Positions 13,101 through 22,300 of a stretch of 64,000 nt of DNA are shown here, piece by piece. Made by a program: the position numbers and the translations under genes. Within the stretch, counting starts at the first letter, position 1; every line of letters starts with the position of its first letter. The DNA is from Gyrodactylus bullatarudis (lineage: Eukaryota > Platyhelminthes > Monogenea > Gyrodactylidea > Gyrodactylidae), in contig SSNU01000313.1 of the NCBI GenBank assembly GCA_012064415.1, positions 131,848 to 195,847 of the forward strand, read 5' to 3'. The notes beneath the pieces were generated by a model. That model saw nothing but the letters and a program-made list of their open reading frames with translations, did not search any database and was not told the origin of the DNA.

Positions 13101-14316
13101 CTTTTTCTCTCATTTGTACTTGAGACGTAGATTCAACTACTTGCTCATTTTGTTCATTAATTGGATTAACTACATTGTTCTCTGCAATTTGGGTAGAGCT
13201 AGCAACAGGACTCACTGCTAATAACTTTACAACCTTTGCTAGATTTTTCTTGTTCGTGAAACGCTTCTTACCTGTGAAACCCAATTGTGTACTTATTTTC
13301 TTTTGTTTGCACAAATCAGGCTTAAGTACTTTGATATAATGGGCTTCGGCCTTTCCCAGGACTTGTTCTCTCACAGCACGACATTCACTTGGATTGGCTT
13401 GGAATAAAAATTATAATTGATCGATCTCCTCTTTAAAATTATTCATTCGTTAACAAATCCGATAAAATAAGAAACAAAAAGATTGATTCGAGTAGGTTTT
13501 CTAGTTTTGATATTTTTCCTATGACGAGAATATTAAGTTTTTTTGTGTATTTTCGTACAATAATAATTTACGTATATTTAATCGAGTGCTTTTTATTTTT
13601 AAAGGAATATTTAAAAGAATATTTTTCGAATTTTAAGGAGTATTTATAGGGAATATTTTAGAAATTTAATGACATATTATGTGCTCATAAGTCATATCTC
13701 ATATTCTCTATACTGATTTCTTGAAAGACTACGCAAGGGTTTTTTTGATTTCTCAAGAATAGTGATGATTAGACTAGAGAGATGATAATAAATGCGCAAT
13801 TATAATTATGGTGTTTATTGAAAAATGTCTACTAAAATCCTGGTGATTTTAGTCAATAATCGTCAAGAATATTGTGCACATTCTTACCATCACATAAAGT
13901 AATCTTTCAATTTTTTTTCAAGACTTCGTGAAAGCGTGAAATACGATCGGCCTCGTGAAGTCACTTTTGCTTGGAGTATTGATACAACTAGCACTAAAAA
14001 AGCAGATGTTATCCTCGAAGATCTGATCAAAGTCCTGAAGAATTATAAAGGTATTCGATTTATTCCTGATAAAAACTGGAGATATCTTATCCACTGTGGT
14101 TACAAGAAGAATCGAGAACCCCTCATTGTTGAGTGTGAGAAGCCAAACTTTCAAGCTCCGACCCAGTTAGAAAATGATGATGAAATTTTATTTGAAATTG
14201 AAATTTGTTCCACCCCTCGAATGCTAATGAATGGAATTCGTCTGAAAAGAATTCGAGGTGAAGCTATTGAGTATAAAAAGATTGCAAATTCTATTATTGA
14301 GGCTATAAATCTCTAA
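1124..14316 (+). CDS. MARK/PAR-1-like Ser/Thr kinase, 3' part (spacer exons and KA1 domain); 5' end outside the window
   Basis: This is the C-terminal part of a microtubule-affinity-regulating kinase; the catalytic and UBA domains must lie upstream of the window. Exons joined by matching phase are 1124-1160, 1218-1326, 2367-2567, 2634-2749, 4397-4441 and 13923-14316 (902 nt, 299 codons plus stop). The first five encode a Ser/Thr/Pro-rich spacer with no recognisable domain. The last encodes the KA1 (kinase-associated 1) domain, recognised from VTFAWSIDTTSTK near its start and the ending EICSTPRMLMNGIRLKRIRG...IANSIIEAINL, as in MARK proteins. KA1 domains bind acidic phospholipids and contribute to autoinhibition. 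Introns are 57, 1040, 66, 1647 and 9481 nt; the last holds a MULE transposon and other repeats. An additional 31-nt exon at 941-971 would keep frame but is weakly supported. The KA1 call is firm. Exact upstream exons are inference, and MARK versus another SNF1-related kinase rests on the tail alone. Confidence 0.82.
5440..5745 (-). repeat. Dispersed repeat, copy A, with remnant of a basic-tail coding region
   Basis: On the minus strand this stretch encodes a basic tail beginning KPAIRKKGTKRKR and ending IKRYL before a stop. It is followed by a 3' segment containing AATCAGAGGATT and GTAAGAGTCTGACGAGATC. The same order of features occurs at 12750-13420 in this intron. The two copies share the Lys/Arg-rich tail plus the 3' segment, so this is a dispersed element rather than a MARK exon. 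The family is not recognised. The surrounding intron sequence (4442-5440 and 5746-10325) shows nothing else I can name. Confidence 0.5.
10326..10490. repeat. Short inverted-repeat (MITE-like) element
   Basis: The ends read CTTTTTTAAATAG(A)GTGATGTCAGTTC on the left and its inverse (GAACTGACATCACTATTTAAAAAAG) on the right, about 25 bp with one extra base on the left. The 165-bp unit has no coding capacity. Its right end touches the terminal inverted repeat of the MULE element that follows. This fits a small non-autonomous DNA transposon; the superfamily is not assigned because target duplications cannot be separated from the A-rich flank. Confidence 0.6.
10490..12543 (-). mobile_element. Mutator-like (MULE) DNA transposon in the last MARK intron
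   Basis: Terminal inverted repeats of about 58 bp bound the element. The left end starts GGGTTATTTAGTGAAATAAT, and the right end at 12486-12543 is its inverse with a single mismatch in the region read. Subterminal repeats of GAAAAATGCCGGGACA occur inside the left end. Long TIRs plus an internal MULE-type transposase on the minus strand identify the superfamily. Flanks are A-rich on both sides, so the expected 8-9 bp target duplication is not clearly readable. The element is about 2.05 kb and its transposase is broken, so it is probably inactive itself. Confidence 0.85.
10787..12420 (-). pseudogene. MULE transposase, decayed
   Basis: Read on the minus strand, the N-terminal part (12407-12090) has a Cys/His motif of the MuDR type, KCKKDGCEFQLNF followed by IKKFLNHSC. 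The catalytic region covers about 12050-11421. It shows the first Asp in AKDGCHLSGRHKYTLL, then ATGLDGNN, AVAIVPAESEKTWTFFLENL, the second Asp in ILSDREKGL, and the H-x2-C-x2-H box in HSFCLFHISKN. The next block (11428-11048) has AFPNCRYGNITSNIAES and lies in another frame, so there is a frameshift near 11430-11470. In-frame stops, or paired frameshifts, lie between the N-terminal and catalytic parts near 12060-12095. A C-terminal AT-hook-like tail RGRPKKNRYRSEAEK ends at a stop at 10787-10789 and may have been a separate exon, since ATTATTATTATTAG precedes it. The domain order is that of MULE transposases. The reading frame is not intact. Confidence 0.83.
12750..13420 (-). pseudogene. Dispersed repeat, copy B, with frameshifted unknown ORF
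   Basis: A minus-strand reading frame starts near 13410 and passes through ECRAVREQVLGKAEAHYIKV. It runs open for about 110 codons, rich in Lys, Gln, Asn and Ser, to a stop near 13063. In another frame the sequence continues as ENSEKSTKVDNLIISQP, then KKPAPAITKKGRKRKSLSR and RYVRRKL before a stop near 12939. This suggests one frameshift in a formerly continuous protein. The tail and the 3' segment (12770-12880, with GTAAGAGTCTGATGAGATC) resemble copy A at 5440-5745. A splice acceptor-like TTTTTATTCCAAG lies at the 5' side. No known family is recognised. A transposable-element protein is the simplest reading; a host gene nested in the intron is less likely. Confidence 0.45.
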
Positions 14317-15670
14317 TGATTTATTCATCCATAAGAATATAAAGTATATGTACCACCACCCCGTACCCTTTCTAAATTCTTTTTTCATTTCTATTCTATA
14401 CGGATCATCATCTCTATCTATATTCCGTCTACTCACATTAATTAACTGTGGATTATTTTGTACATATTGCATATTATCAACATTATAAATTCTACTCAAA
14501 TTTATTGAGTCAATATACAGTAGGCAGTAGGTTGAAACCATCTCAAGACTAATTTGTGATATTCCTTTAAAATCAGATCATCATAATACAATGTAATGTA
14601 ATAATAGAATTGCAATTTATTAATATTTCATTTTCTGCTACTTGTTACAAATACAAATATTAAAAGCATCAAATAATTGTAGAAAACTCCTATCATTCAT
14701 TACCCTATAACATGCGCCATCTTATTTGTGTTTGATAATCAACTTTCTTTACACAATTTTATAAGCATGCGAATAATTTTTAACATACAATTAATCGCTG
14801 CAAATAATTCTGTGTAGTTTATATGTATTGCAAATTGCAATTGATCTATGATTTCATAATTCAAATTATAATTTTGAAGTCAAAGATAAAAAATTCCCCT
14901 AAATTATTGAAACCATAGTTTCATTGCAATGTGGCTTACTGCGCACTAATCTTGAAATAATTATAGCTTTATATATCTTGATTCCTTCTCATATTTCTAA
15001 ACATTATTATCAAGACTATAACTGTAAAATTACATTCCTTTGAACATTTATATGATCTCCATATCTCTTTCAAAAATATTGTAAACTTTATGATCACTTT
15101 ATGCAAAATACATGTAACCTCTTATAATGACTTCTGATTTATTTTAATGAAAATTTTTTTTATTCAGACTTGAGAATAATCAACAGTCTACTTTAATTAC
15201 ACTAAACTTCCTAGAAAATTTATTATCCGAAAAATAACCAATTGAAATATTTTTACCTGATTAGTAATTGGTAATTACTCATAAGGGAGAACATTAATTT
15301 TCTTAAAATATTTTTAGAACTTCGTGTATTCTAAAACGCCAAATCAGGTTTGAAGTTTAAACTTTGAACTTCACACTAAAATAATAAAATTTTGTATTTT
15401 GAGTAATAATATTTTGCCTACATCTAGGTAATATTATTAATAATGATTCATTATGCTCTTACATAATAATAGCTTAAAAATTTTAACTTAAAATTAAACC
15501 TGAACTTTGGAAAAATCTTCAAATTCAAAATTTTTCACTTGTAACATTTAAACTTTGAATTTTCATTCAACAACCAATCATGTTTTTATCGAATTTTTGT
15601 TGTTACTCAACGAGGATATAAAAAAATAACACTAAACATTTGATAATTATTTCAGTTCAAGGGTTGACTG
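14317..15670. other. Intergenic, MARK 3' flank to ALG14
   Basis: AT-rich sequence without a supported gene. No canonical AATAAA follows the MARK stop closely. A pyrimidine-rich acceptor (TAATTATTTCAG, ending at 15655) lies 15 nt before the ALG14 start codon. This could mark a 5' UTR intron or a trans-splice site. Confidence 0.5.
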
Positions 15671-16264
15671 ATGCTGATTGAATTTGTAATAACATTGATA
15701 CTTGTGATTTTATTAACTTCTCTAATTTTTCGCCTTAATTCAAAGAAATGCAATAAATTTAGAACCCTTATTGTGCTGGGTTCAGGAGGGCATACGACAG
15801 AAATGATTTCTTATGTCAAAAACTTGGATAAAATCTTTAATCCTAAATGCTATGTTATTGCAAAATCTGACTCCAGAAGCGCTCTCAAGATATTCGATTT
15901 GAAAGCGAAAACTGACATAAAATATATTCCTCGTTGTAGAGAGGTTAACGAAGGATTTTTATCGTCAGTATTTCATACAATTTACTCAATTCCATTTGCA
16001 ATATCAACGACTCTCAAATTTTATCCAGACTTGATTCTTGTTAACGGACCGGGGACTTGCATTCCAGTCTGTCTTGGTGGACTTTTGCAAATGATATTTC
16101 TCAAAAAAACAAGAATGGTATATGTTGAGAGTTTTTGTCGAACAAAATCTTTGTCTCTTACAGCTAAACTGCTTTACCACACAAGAGCAGTTCATCTCCT
16201 TGTTCAATGGCCTGAATTGCAAAAATTATACCCAAGAAGTAATTATATCGGGGTTCTTTCATAA
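15671..16264 (+). CDS. ALG14: ALG14 homologue, UDP-GlcNAc transferase membrane-anchor subunit
   Basis: ALG14 anchors the catalytic subunit ALG13 to the cytosolic face of the ER. Together they add the second GlcNAc to dolichyl-PP-GlcNAc in N-glycan precursor assembly. The 197-aa product has an N-terminal membrane segment (about residues 2-22), the family signature VLGSGGHTTEM (about 35-45), PDLILVNGPGTCIPVC (about 117-132), YVESFCRTKSLSLTAKLLYH and the C-terminal VQWPELQKLYPRSNYIGVL. Length fits the family (roughly 200-240 aa). The ATG at 15671 gives the membrane anchor directly. The reading frame is uninterrupted. A splice-acceptor-like sequence ends 15 nt upstream. A poly(A) signal lies 52 nt after the stop, and the convergent MAGOH gene ends only 106 bp away. 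ALG13 is not seen in the window. Confidence 0.95.
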   Translation: MLIEFVITLILVILLTSLIFRLNSKKCNKFRTLIVLGSGGHTTEMISYVKNLDKIFNPKCYVIAKSDSRSALKIFDLKAKTDIKYIPRCREVNEGFLSSVFHTIYSIPFAISTTLKFYPDLILVNGPGTCIPVCLGGLLQMIFLKKTRMVYVESFCRTKSLSLTAKLLYHTRAVHLLVQWPELQKLYPRSNYIGVLS

Positions 16265-16315
16265 ATGTTGCATCTAAAATCTACATTGTATTATACAATG
16301 ATTGTATATAGAATC

Positions 16316-16321
16316 AATAAA
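16316..16321 (+). terminator. Poly(A) signal of ALG14
   Basis: AATAAA 52 nt after the ALG14 stop codon. Only 22 nt separate it from the oppositely oriented MAGOH signal, so the two 3' UTRs probably overlap. Confidence 0.75.
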
Positions 16322-16343
16322 AGTAAATTAAGAGTATTAAAGT

Positions 16344-16349
16344 TTTATT
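16344..16349 (-). terminator. Poly(A) signal of MAGOH
   Basis: TTTATT on the plus strand (AATAAA on the minus strand), 21 nt after the MAGOH stop, in the expected position for cleavage inside the ALG14 3' flank. Confidence 0.75.
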
Positions 16350-16370
16350 TTTAAAAGCATAAATCCTAGG

Positions 16371-16814
16371 TTAAGAAATCGGCTTGATTTTGAAATGCAG
16401 ACATATTAAGCTCAAGGCCAGACATTTCAAATCCTGTACAAGGTAGTAAAATCTTCGTAGTCCTTCTGGATCAGCACTGTTTGCTACTTCTGACAAGGAA
16501 CCCATTTTTGATGTGTTAAAAGATATATGTTCATTATTCAAGACGATTTCAAGCTCTTGTCGTCCAACTTTATCAGCTCTGGGCCAGTTATTATCATCCT
16601 CATTCATTATTTTACTATCATTGATTATCTTCTTAAGTTCCATTAGGACATCTCGACTAACAAAAGCCTCTTTTCTGATCATTGTATCATTTTTATAATT
16701 TGAGTTATTTGCGTATCGAAACTTTCCATCAGGACGGAATTCGAACTCAAGAAATTCGTGACCAAATTTTCCTCTGTGTCCAACGTAGTACCTCAAATAA
16801 AACTGTTCGGCCAT
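16371..16814 (-). CDS. MAGOH: MAGOH (mago nashi), exon junction complex core subunit
   Basis: MAGOH binds Y14/RBM8A and locks eIF4AIII on spliced mRNA, acting in mRNA localisation and nonsense-mediated decay. The product is 147 aa, the usual size. It carries the near-invariant N-terminal block [20 protein letters not shown], then [59 protein letters not shown] and the C-terminal LHFKIKP. The start is the first ATG and matches the family's N-terminus ([10 protein letters not shown]). There is no intron. The start codon is divergent from ALG9 with 42 bp between the two ATGs, and the 3' end converges on ALG14. Substitutions such as [11 protein letters not shown] suggest a moderately diverged lineage, but all landmark motifs are kept. 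Confidence 0.97.
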   Translation of the reverse strand: MAEQFYLRYYVGHRGKFGHEFLEFEFRPDGKFRYANNSNYKNDTMIRKEAFVSRDVLMELKKIINDSKIMNEDDNNWPRADKVGRQELEIVLNNEHISFNTSKMGSLSEVANSADPEGLRRFYYLVQDLKCLALSLICLHFKIKPIS

Positions 16815-16856
16815 TATTCAGTAAGTTAATGAAATTGCAAAAATTTGAATTTCCCG
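16815..16856. promoter_or_regulatory. Shared 42-bp start-to-start region of MAGOH and ALG9
   Basis: Only 42 bp separate the two divergent ATGs. An ATG at 16829 on the plus strand is out of frame with ALG9 and opens a 24-codon frame ending at 16903. Transcription start sites therefore probably lie within one another's 5' regions, or the ALG9 transcript starts inside this short spacer. No TATA box or named motif is evident. Confidence 0.5.
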
Positions 16857-18566
16857 ATGATAAAAACAAAATTTACATATTCTTTCGTTGTTTTGCTGAG
16901 TAATTATTTCAACGTTATGTTTTCTCTCTACATCTTGTCAGGATTAATTAGTGTCATATTCAACATACAAGGAGATTGTGATGAAGCCTATAACTATTGG
17001 GAACCAATGCATCTTGTCTTTACAAATAAAACTTCATTTCAAACATGGGAATACTCACCAGAATTTGCTTTGAGATCATACTTTTTTCTGCTAATCTTTG
17101 GATTTCCCATTATACTTGGAAAAATTTTAGAATACCACAATTCTATCAATTTTCTTTTGGTTCGATTCTTCTTATCTCTTACATCTTCTTTGCCACATTA
17201 CTTTTTCACCAAATCATTCTCAAAATCAAATAACTACTTGCTAGTAATTTACTCATTTATTACTTTTATTTCCCCATCATATTTTTTAACTTGTACAAAT
17301 CTCGTTCCTAGCGCTATTTCGAATTCTTTCACTCTTTTATCACTTTATTTCTCTATGATGGATAATTATTTCTTCTCTATTGGAATTATTGCTTTCATAT
17401 CAATCGTCCTATGGCCATTCTGTTGTATCCTTGGAATCCCAATTTTTTTCAACTCCTTATATAAAAAGGGACTTTACTATACCCTAAAAGTAACCATATT
17501 TTGGGGAATTATATGGAGTACCCCTATATTTATTACAGATTCCTACTTCTTCGGAAAGCCTGTTCTAGCTCCTATCAATATTCTTAAATACAACGTATTT
17601 GGCTCAATTTTCTATGAAGGAACTTCTTCTGAACTTTATGGTACGGAGGATTTGACCTACTACCTAAAGAATCTTGCATTGAATTTTCATATTATTTTAC
17701 CTTTATTCATTGTAAGCCTACCCATTTCCCTCATACTTTTTATCTTCAAAAGGGATTTTTCGAAATCGGATCAAGGATTAATCTCAATATTATGTTATTC
17801 CACCTGTATGATAATCCTTTGGTTCCTTGTGTTCTTTTCTCAACCCCACAAGGAAGAAAGATTCCTATACCCAGTTTATAATTTAATATCATTGAATTCA
17901 GCAGTGTCTATTTTCATAATCCTTAAATATCTCCATCAAAGATCGAATTATGTGCTCAAAGTAATATCAAGATTATTTCAGATATTATTTTCCTTATTCT
18001 TAATACTATCCCTAATTTTGAGCATTTCAAGGATTTCCGCCATTCACATGAATTATTCTGCTCCAATCAAACTGATAAATCATCTCAATTCTACAGAAAA
18101 CAATCAGGTTTTATGTTTGGGTAGAGCATGGCATTTATTTCCAAATCGCTTTATCATTGGCAATGAAAATTTGAAAATAGAATTTATACCATCTAACTTT
18201 GGGGGTCAGTTGCCTGCGAAGTATAAGGAGAGTGCCAGTATAATCGAAGCTACTTCTCAAGACGGAGGCAAATTCAACTTATTTAATTTGCGCGAAGAGG
18301 ACCGGTTTATCAAGACGAAACTGCCTAGTGAATATTGCACTTTTGTGCTAGATTACGATGAGGATTACTCGACGGAGGAATTTAATTTTGCTATAAACTC
18401 CAATTATACTATTTATGAAGAGATCAACATGCTATCACAGGCAAAAGAATCAAGCATATCTAACCCTCTCCTAACAAAACTTTACACCCACATTTTCTAC
18501 ATTCCCAGTTTATATAATATTGAAAATAGGAAAATGTCACTTAGAATCTACAGACTGAAAAAATGA
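16857..18566 (+). CDS. ALG9: ALG9 homologue, dolichyl-P-Man alpha-1,2-mannosyltransferase
   Basis: ALG9 is an ER multi-span GT22 enzyme that adds the seventh and ninth mannoses to the lumenal lipid-linked oligosaccharide, using dolichyl-phosphate-mannose. The 569-aa product (ATG at 16857) has the family hallmarks: GDCDEAYNYWEPMH near residue 40 with the acidic catalytic-loop residues, FQTWEYSPEFALRSY near 60, SSELYGTEDLTYYLKNLALN near 260 and QPHKEERFLYPVYNL near 340. Many hydrophobic segments are followed by a soluble C-terminal part. Length lies between yeast (about 555) and human (about 611). A TTG at 16845 in the same frame is an unlikely start. The gene has no intron. Its AATAAA overlaps the stop codon. 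It is divergent from MAGOH and 0.6 kb downstream of ALG14, which acts earlier in the same pathway. Confidence 0.95.
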   Translation: MIKTKFTYSFVVLLSNYFNVMFSLYILSGLISVIFNIQGDCDEAYNYWEPMHLVFTNKTSFQTWEYSPEFALRSYFFLLIFGFPIILGKILEYHNSINFLLVRFFLSLTSSLPHYFFTKSFSKSNNYLLVIYSFITFISPSYFLTCTNLVPSAISNSFTLLSLYFSMMDNYFFSIGIIAFISIVLWPFCCILGIPIFFNSLYKKGLYYTLKVTIFWGIIWSTPIFITDSYFFGKPVLAPINILKYNVFGSIFYEGTSSELYGTEDLTYYLKNLALNFHIILPLFIVSLPISLILFIFKRDFSKSDQGLISILCYSTCMIILWFLVFFSQPHKEERFLYPVYNLISLNSAVSIFIILKYLHQRSNYVLKVISRLFQILFSLFLILSLILSISRISAIHMNYSAPIKLINHLNSTENNQVLCLGRAWHLFPNRFIIGNENLKIEFIPSNFGGQLPAKYKESASIIEATSQDGGKFNLFNLREEDRFIKTKLPSEYCTFVLDYDEDYSTEEFNFAINSNYTIYEEINMLSQAKESSISNPLLTKLYTHIFYIPSLYNIENRKMSLRIYRLKK

Positions 18567-18571
18567 ATAAA
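18566..18571 (+). terminator. Poly(A) signal overlapping the ALG9 stop codon
   Basis: The stop and signal share a base: TGAATAAA, with TGA at 18564-18566 and AATAAA at 18566-18571. If this signal is used, the 3' UTR is only about 15-30 nt. Confidence 0.7.
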
Positions 18572-19336
18572 TACATTTTCAAAGTTTAATTTTTCAACTC
18601 TAATCACGAGAATTTTTTGCAGAGCAGATTACTAATATACAGACACATTTTACCAAATTATCAGCCCAGTACAATTCAACATGAAAATTTTTCATTGAAA
18701 AGAGATGGCGTTTTTTAATTCTTTGGTAATATTGCATGTGAAATTAGTTTGAGAGTAAATTCTTTGATGAACAGCAAAAAAAATTAATAGAAAATAGTAA
18801 ATTATGCATAAAAATGTCTAAATTTTGGTGAAAGGCAAACACTAGGGTAATTTTGAAAATGTTTAGTCATTCATGAAAAATGCTTGATACGTGTTTATTG
18901 TAACGTATACAATATAGGGTAATTGACATATTCTTGTGGGTGTGAAAAATAAAATTAAAACACGAAAAATTTTCGAACAAAATTGAATTTAATTGTGAAT
19001 CTTCAACATTGTAAATTAGAAGAAGAAACTTTGAAATTAGAATGCAAACATTTTCAGACATAACCCTTTGAGTTGACGTTTTATAGTAAGTTTGCGCATA
19101 CAACAAATGAATATACAAATGAGTATTCAAATTATATACATGATTTGATCTCGACCAATGAGAAAAACTCTAACGATTCATCTTTCATTCATATAGGAGA
19201 TGAGATTAAAATTTTTTTAAAGGGGACTCACAGTGGAATATCAAAAGTCAAAAACATGAAAGATACGATTTGATTGATAATATCCTAGAGAAATCGTACC
19301 TTTGAAGCCTTCTAGACTTTATATTTATTTTTTTAG
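18572..19336 (+). other. Flank between ALG9 and the C2 gene; possible 5' UTR exon
   Basis: No gene is recognised. A strong donor (TTTTATA/gtaagt) lies at 19085/19086, and a strong acceptor (TTTTTTTTAG) ends at 19336, three bases before the ATG of the tandem C2 gene. A non-coding first exon ending at 19085 is plausible. An open frame at 19073-19273 has only a weak donor and is not supported. Confidence 0.3.
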
Positions 19337-19339
19337 AAA

Positions 19340-22300
19340 ATGAATATATCTGAATTCTTGGAAAATTTTCGTTCATCGCAAATTTACAATCGAATATCTG
19401 AACGAATCAACGAGTTTGACCAGAAAATGGAATTATTTGGAAATCGGACAACAACAAGTGTGCCAAGTAACAACCCCTATGAAAGTAGTCCGAAGAAAAT
19501 AATAACGGTAAATCGTTTAACAAAGAATCGGCGTTCAATTAGCATTGACAGTAAAAGAGTTAGTCAGATAAGCAAGACAATTTCTACAAATCGAACAATC
19601 TCCTCGAATTCACTCCGAGAGGAGACACATCCAAGTCACGAGGACAATTTCAATACGGTCCAATCAAAGGTTTCTTTTTGTACAGACTTTAATCGGTTCT
19701 TGAATGATTCGAATTACTATACCTCCAATGGTTCATACAAACCAAACCCCTATGGTAAATCCTTTTAATTTAAATTTATTCGAAAAGTGTATTTTATTCT
19801 ATAGTTACAGAACACAGATTTGAACTAAAAAAAGAGTTAATCCCCATTATTACATTAGATCATTCCAGCAATCAGATTTGAAGTTGTCTGACAAGGCTTT
19901 TAGAATGGAAATCTATCTCAAAATTAGAATCTAATTCTTTGCAAATATTGGGAGGTATGATAAAATCTATCAAAACTTTGGCCAACATTAGAATTCTCAG
20001 CCGTTGGTCATCTAAACGTTTCGAAGGTAGTTGTTTTCACATGTATCGTGAGCTTGTCGTACCATTGAAGAAGGCGTGTGATGACAATCAGCGTCGGAAC
20101 GTTAGAAGGACCAATGGCTGAGAATTTTAATGTTGGCCTAAGTTTTAATAAGTTTAACTATAAAAATAATTTTTTACTGAATCCGAAATTCGGAGGTATT
20201 CCTTTTTTAATTCAAAATTCAGCCTAAGAATTTATGAAAAAAATTCCTAAAAATATCTGTATATTTTTCTAGCGATATTTATCAGGATAATAATTTCAAG
20301 ATTCCCTAAATCTTTCGCTAGAGGCACGAAAAAAATTTAATCCAGTAGTGAGATTAGTATTGATTTCATCATATTATAATATACAGTTAGTATCAAGAAT
20401 TGTACTCCCCTTTTCTAGCACTAAAGGCTATTCTTCATTGATATGTATGCAATTTGAAGATCTCTGATGATGTTTTTCTATCATCACACTATTACAAATA
20501 TTTGGCATTTCTGATGTTGTTTTTCTATCGATATTTAGATATTTTAAAATTTTTGTCACTTTTTAAAAATCTTTACAGCTCTTTAAAAACTGTTGGTTTT
20601 ATTACAAAAATGATACCAAAAATTTGATATATTTAACTCCCTTTCATATTTCTTGAGCTGTGTTGTCAAGAAGGAGAAAATTTCTATGTTCATATGATCT
20701 TTTGGCTGTTCTTCATATCATATAGTTAGCAAATTTACTGCCCTATTAATAACTATATTAATAACCATTTTAATAATTCATTTATTAGTTTGAGTTATTT
20801 GAACCAGTGAGATCAAAGTGTTTTCATCGAAAATAAATCCGATCACGCGGAAAAATCCTTATCAAGTTTATTTCTTTACAATTTCTCGATCAATCTTTTT
20901 CTAGCATGATTCCTGAAGCTTTTGAGGTGAAAGATTCTTTCTAAATGATTTTTAAACAATCTTGATAATATGGCCCTAAAATTGAGATGATTCATCTCCT
21001 CTCCAGAATAAAAACTTTATTCAGTCATTGGAATAGCTTAAAAGGTTCATTTTATGACATGAAACGCAAGAAAGCTTGTAATGAATAAAAAAGCATAATG
21101 TTATATGGACCAGGAGAATAGAAGCCTAATTCAAAACGTAAACGTATTATTGGTTTAAATTGAATTTTTTGAACGCTTGTTAAATTAATTAGATAATTAT
21201 CCCCCCCCCCCCATTTAATTATATTAAATTAGTATGGATACGATTAGTTAGCGTTAATAGTGCTAAAAGCTACAAAGAACATGGTGGACTTACAAGTCAT
21301 AAGTAAAAAGTAAGAAAACTCTTATCGAGTAATCATACCTGTAGAATTCAAACATACAATCGTCTGAACTCTATCTGGTAAAACTACATAGATAGCATGT
21401 TTTAGGATCGATAACTTTTGAACCAAAAATAATTGCATTGAAACAACTGTAGATTCGTAATCAGCGTATTCATTAAGATTAACATAAATAATTATTATAA
21501 TAGAGTAGGCCGAATTTTTCAACTTTTCCCAGTCTTAATCTCATTTTGAAGATTATCGAAAACTAAGAATGTTTTCCTATAAAACCATACGTTTTTAAGT
21601 TTGTTCTGATATACAAAATCTCGATTGAAGATGACAATTTTTGAAAACGTGCCAAGATTTTTTCAATGAATTTCACTACGAGAAAGGACAAAATTGAGAT
21701 TTTTGAATAGTTTTTGCAGCATTTTGAATAAAAATAATAGGGCTTATAATAAAAATTGAGTGTTCTTTCACATTTCGGAAGAAGGTCCTAGGAAATTAGG
21801 TAAATTTTGATGATTTTAGGGAAAATGGGATTTTTGTATATCAGAACATGAAAAATTTTCATTTTGGTTTTCAAAAATGTGTTTTTCATGGTTATAACGT
21901 CAATTTTTGATTAAGGCATAGAACATTGTTCGGAGAAAATAAAATTTTGTATTACGCTAATAAATAACATGTAACTAATTTTTCTGAGGACCTTGTTTTG
22001 TCACAATTATTAGTTACAATTTTTTAATGAAGCTATTTTCCGATTCTCAACATCTACAAGCAAGATTAAAAGATTAAATTTAATATTTACAGTTATGCAT
22101 TACCTTTTTACCTAGAGTTAAATTCAGTTCTTGGTAAAATTAGAGAACAGTTTCCCCCAGTTTCATATTTCTCTCTAAGTTTACCTTGAATCGTGTTGGT
22201 CTTTTTATTATCGATGACATGAAAACTCGCCGCAAGGGATTCGTTTTCATTTCATCGATGTTAAACAGCCCTTTGTCATTCAGAAAAATTATTGCAAAAC

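Noticed and set aside
19073..19273. Open frame just before the C2 gene
   Set aside because: No ATG start, only a weak gtcaaa donor in the right phase, and a strong gtaagt donor interrupts it at 19086.
19805..19881. Alternative last exon for the 19340 protein using a 50-nt intron (19755-19804)
   Set aside because: The same donor joins in phase to exon 24012-24321, which starts a clear C2 domain. The short alternative encodes an unrecognised tail.
21201..21213. Poly(C) run, with another near 42117
   Set aside because: Simple homopolymers; no structure or gene association seen.
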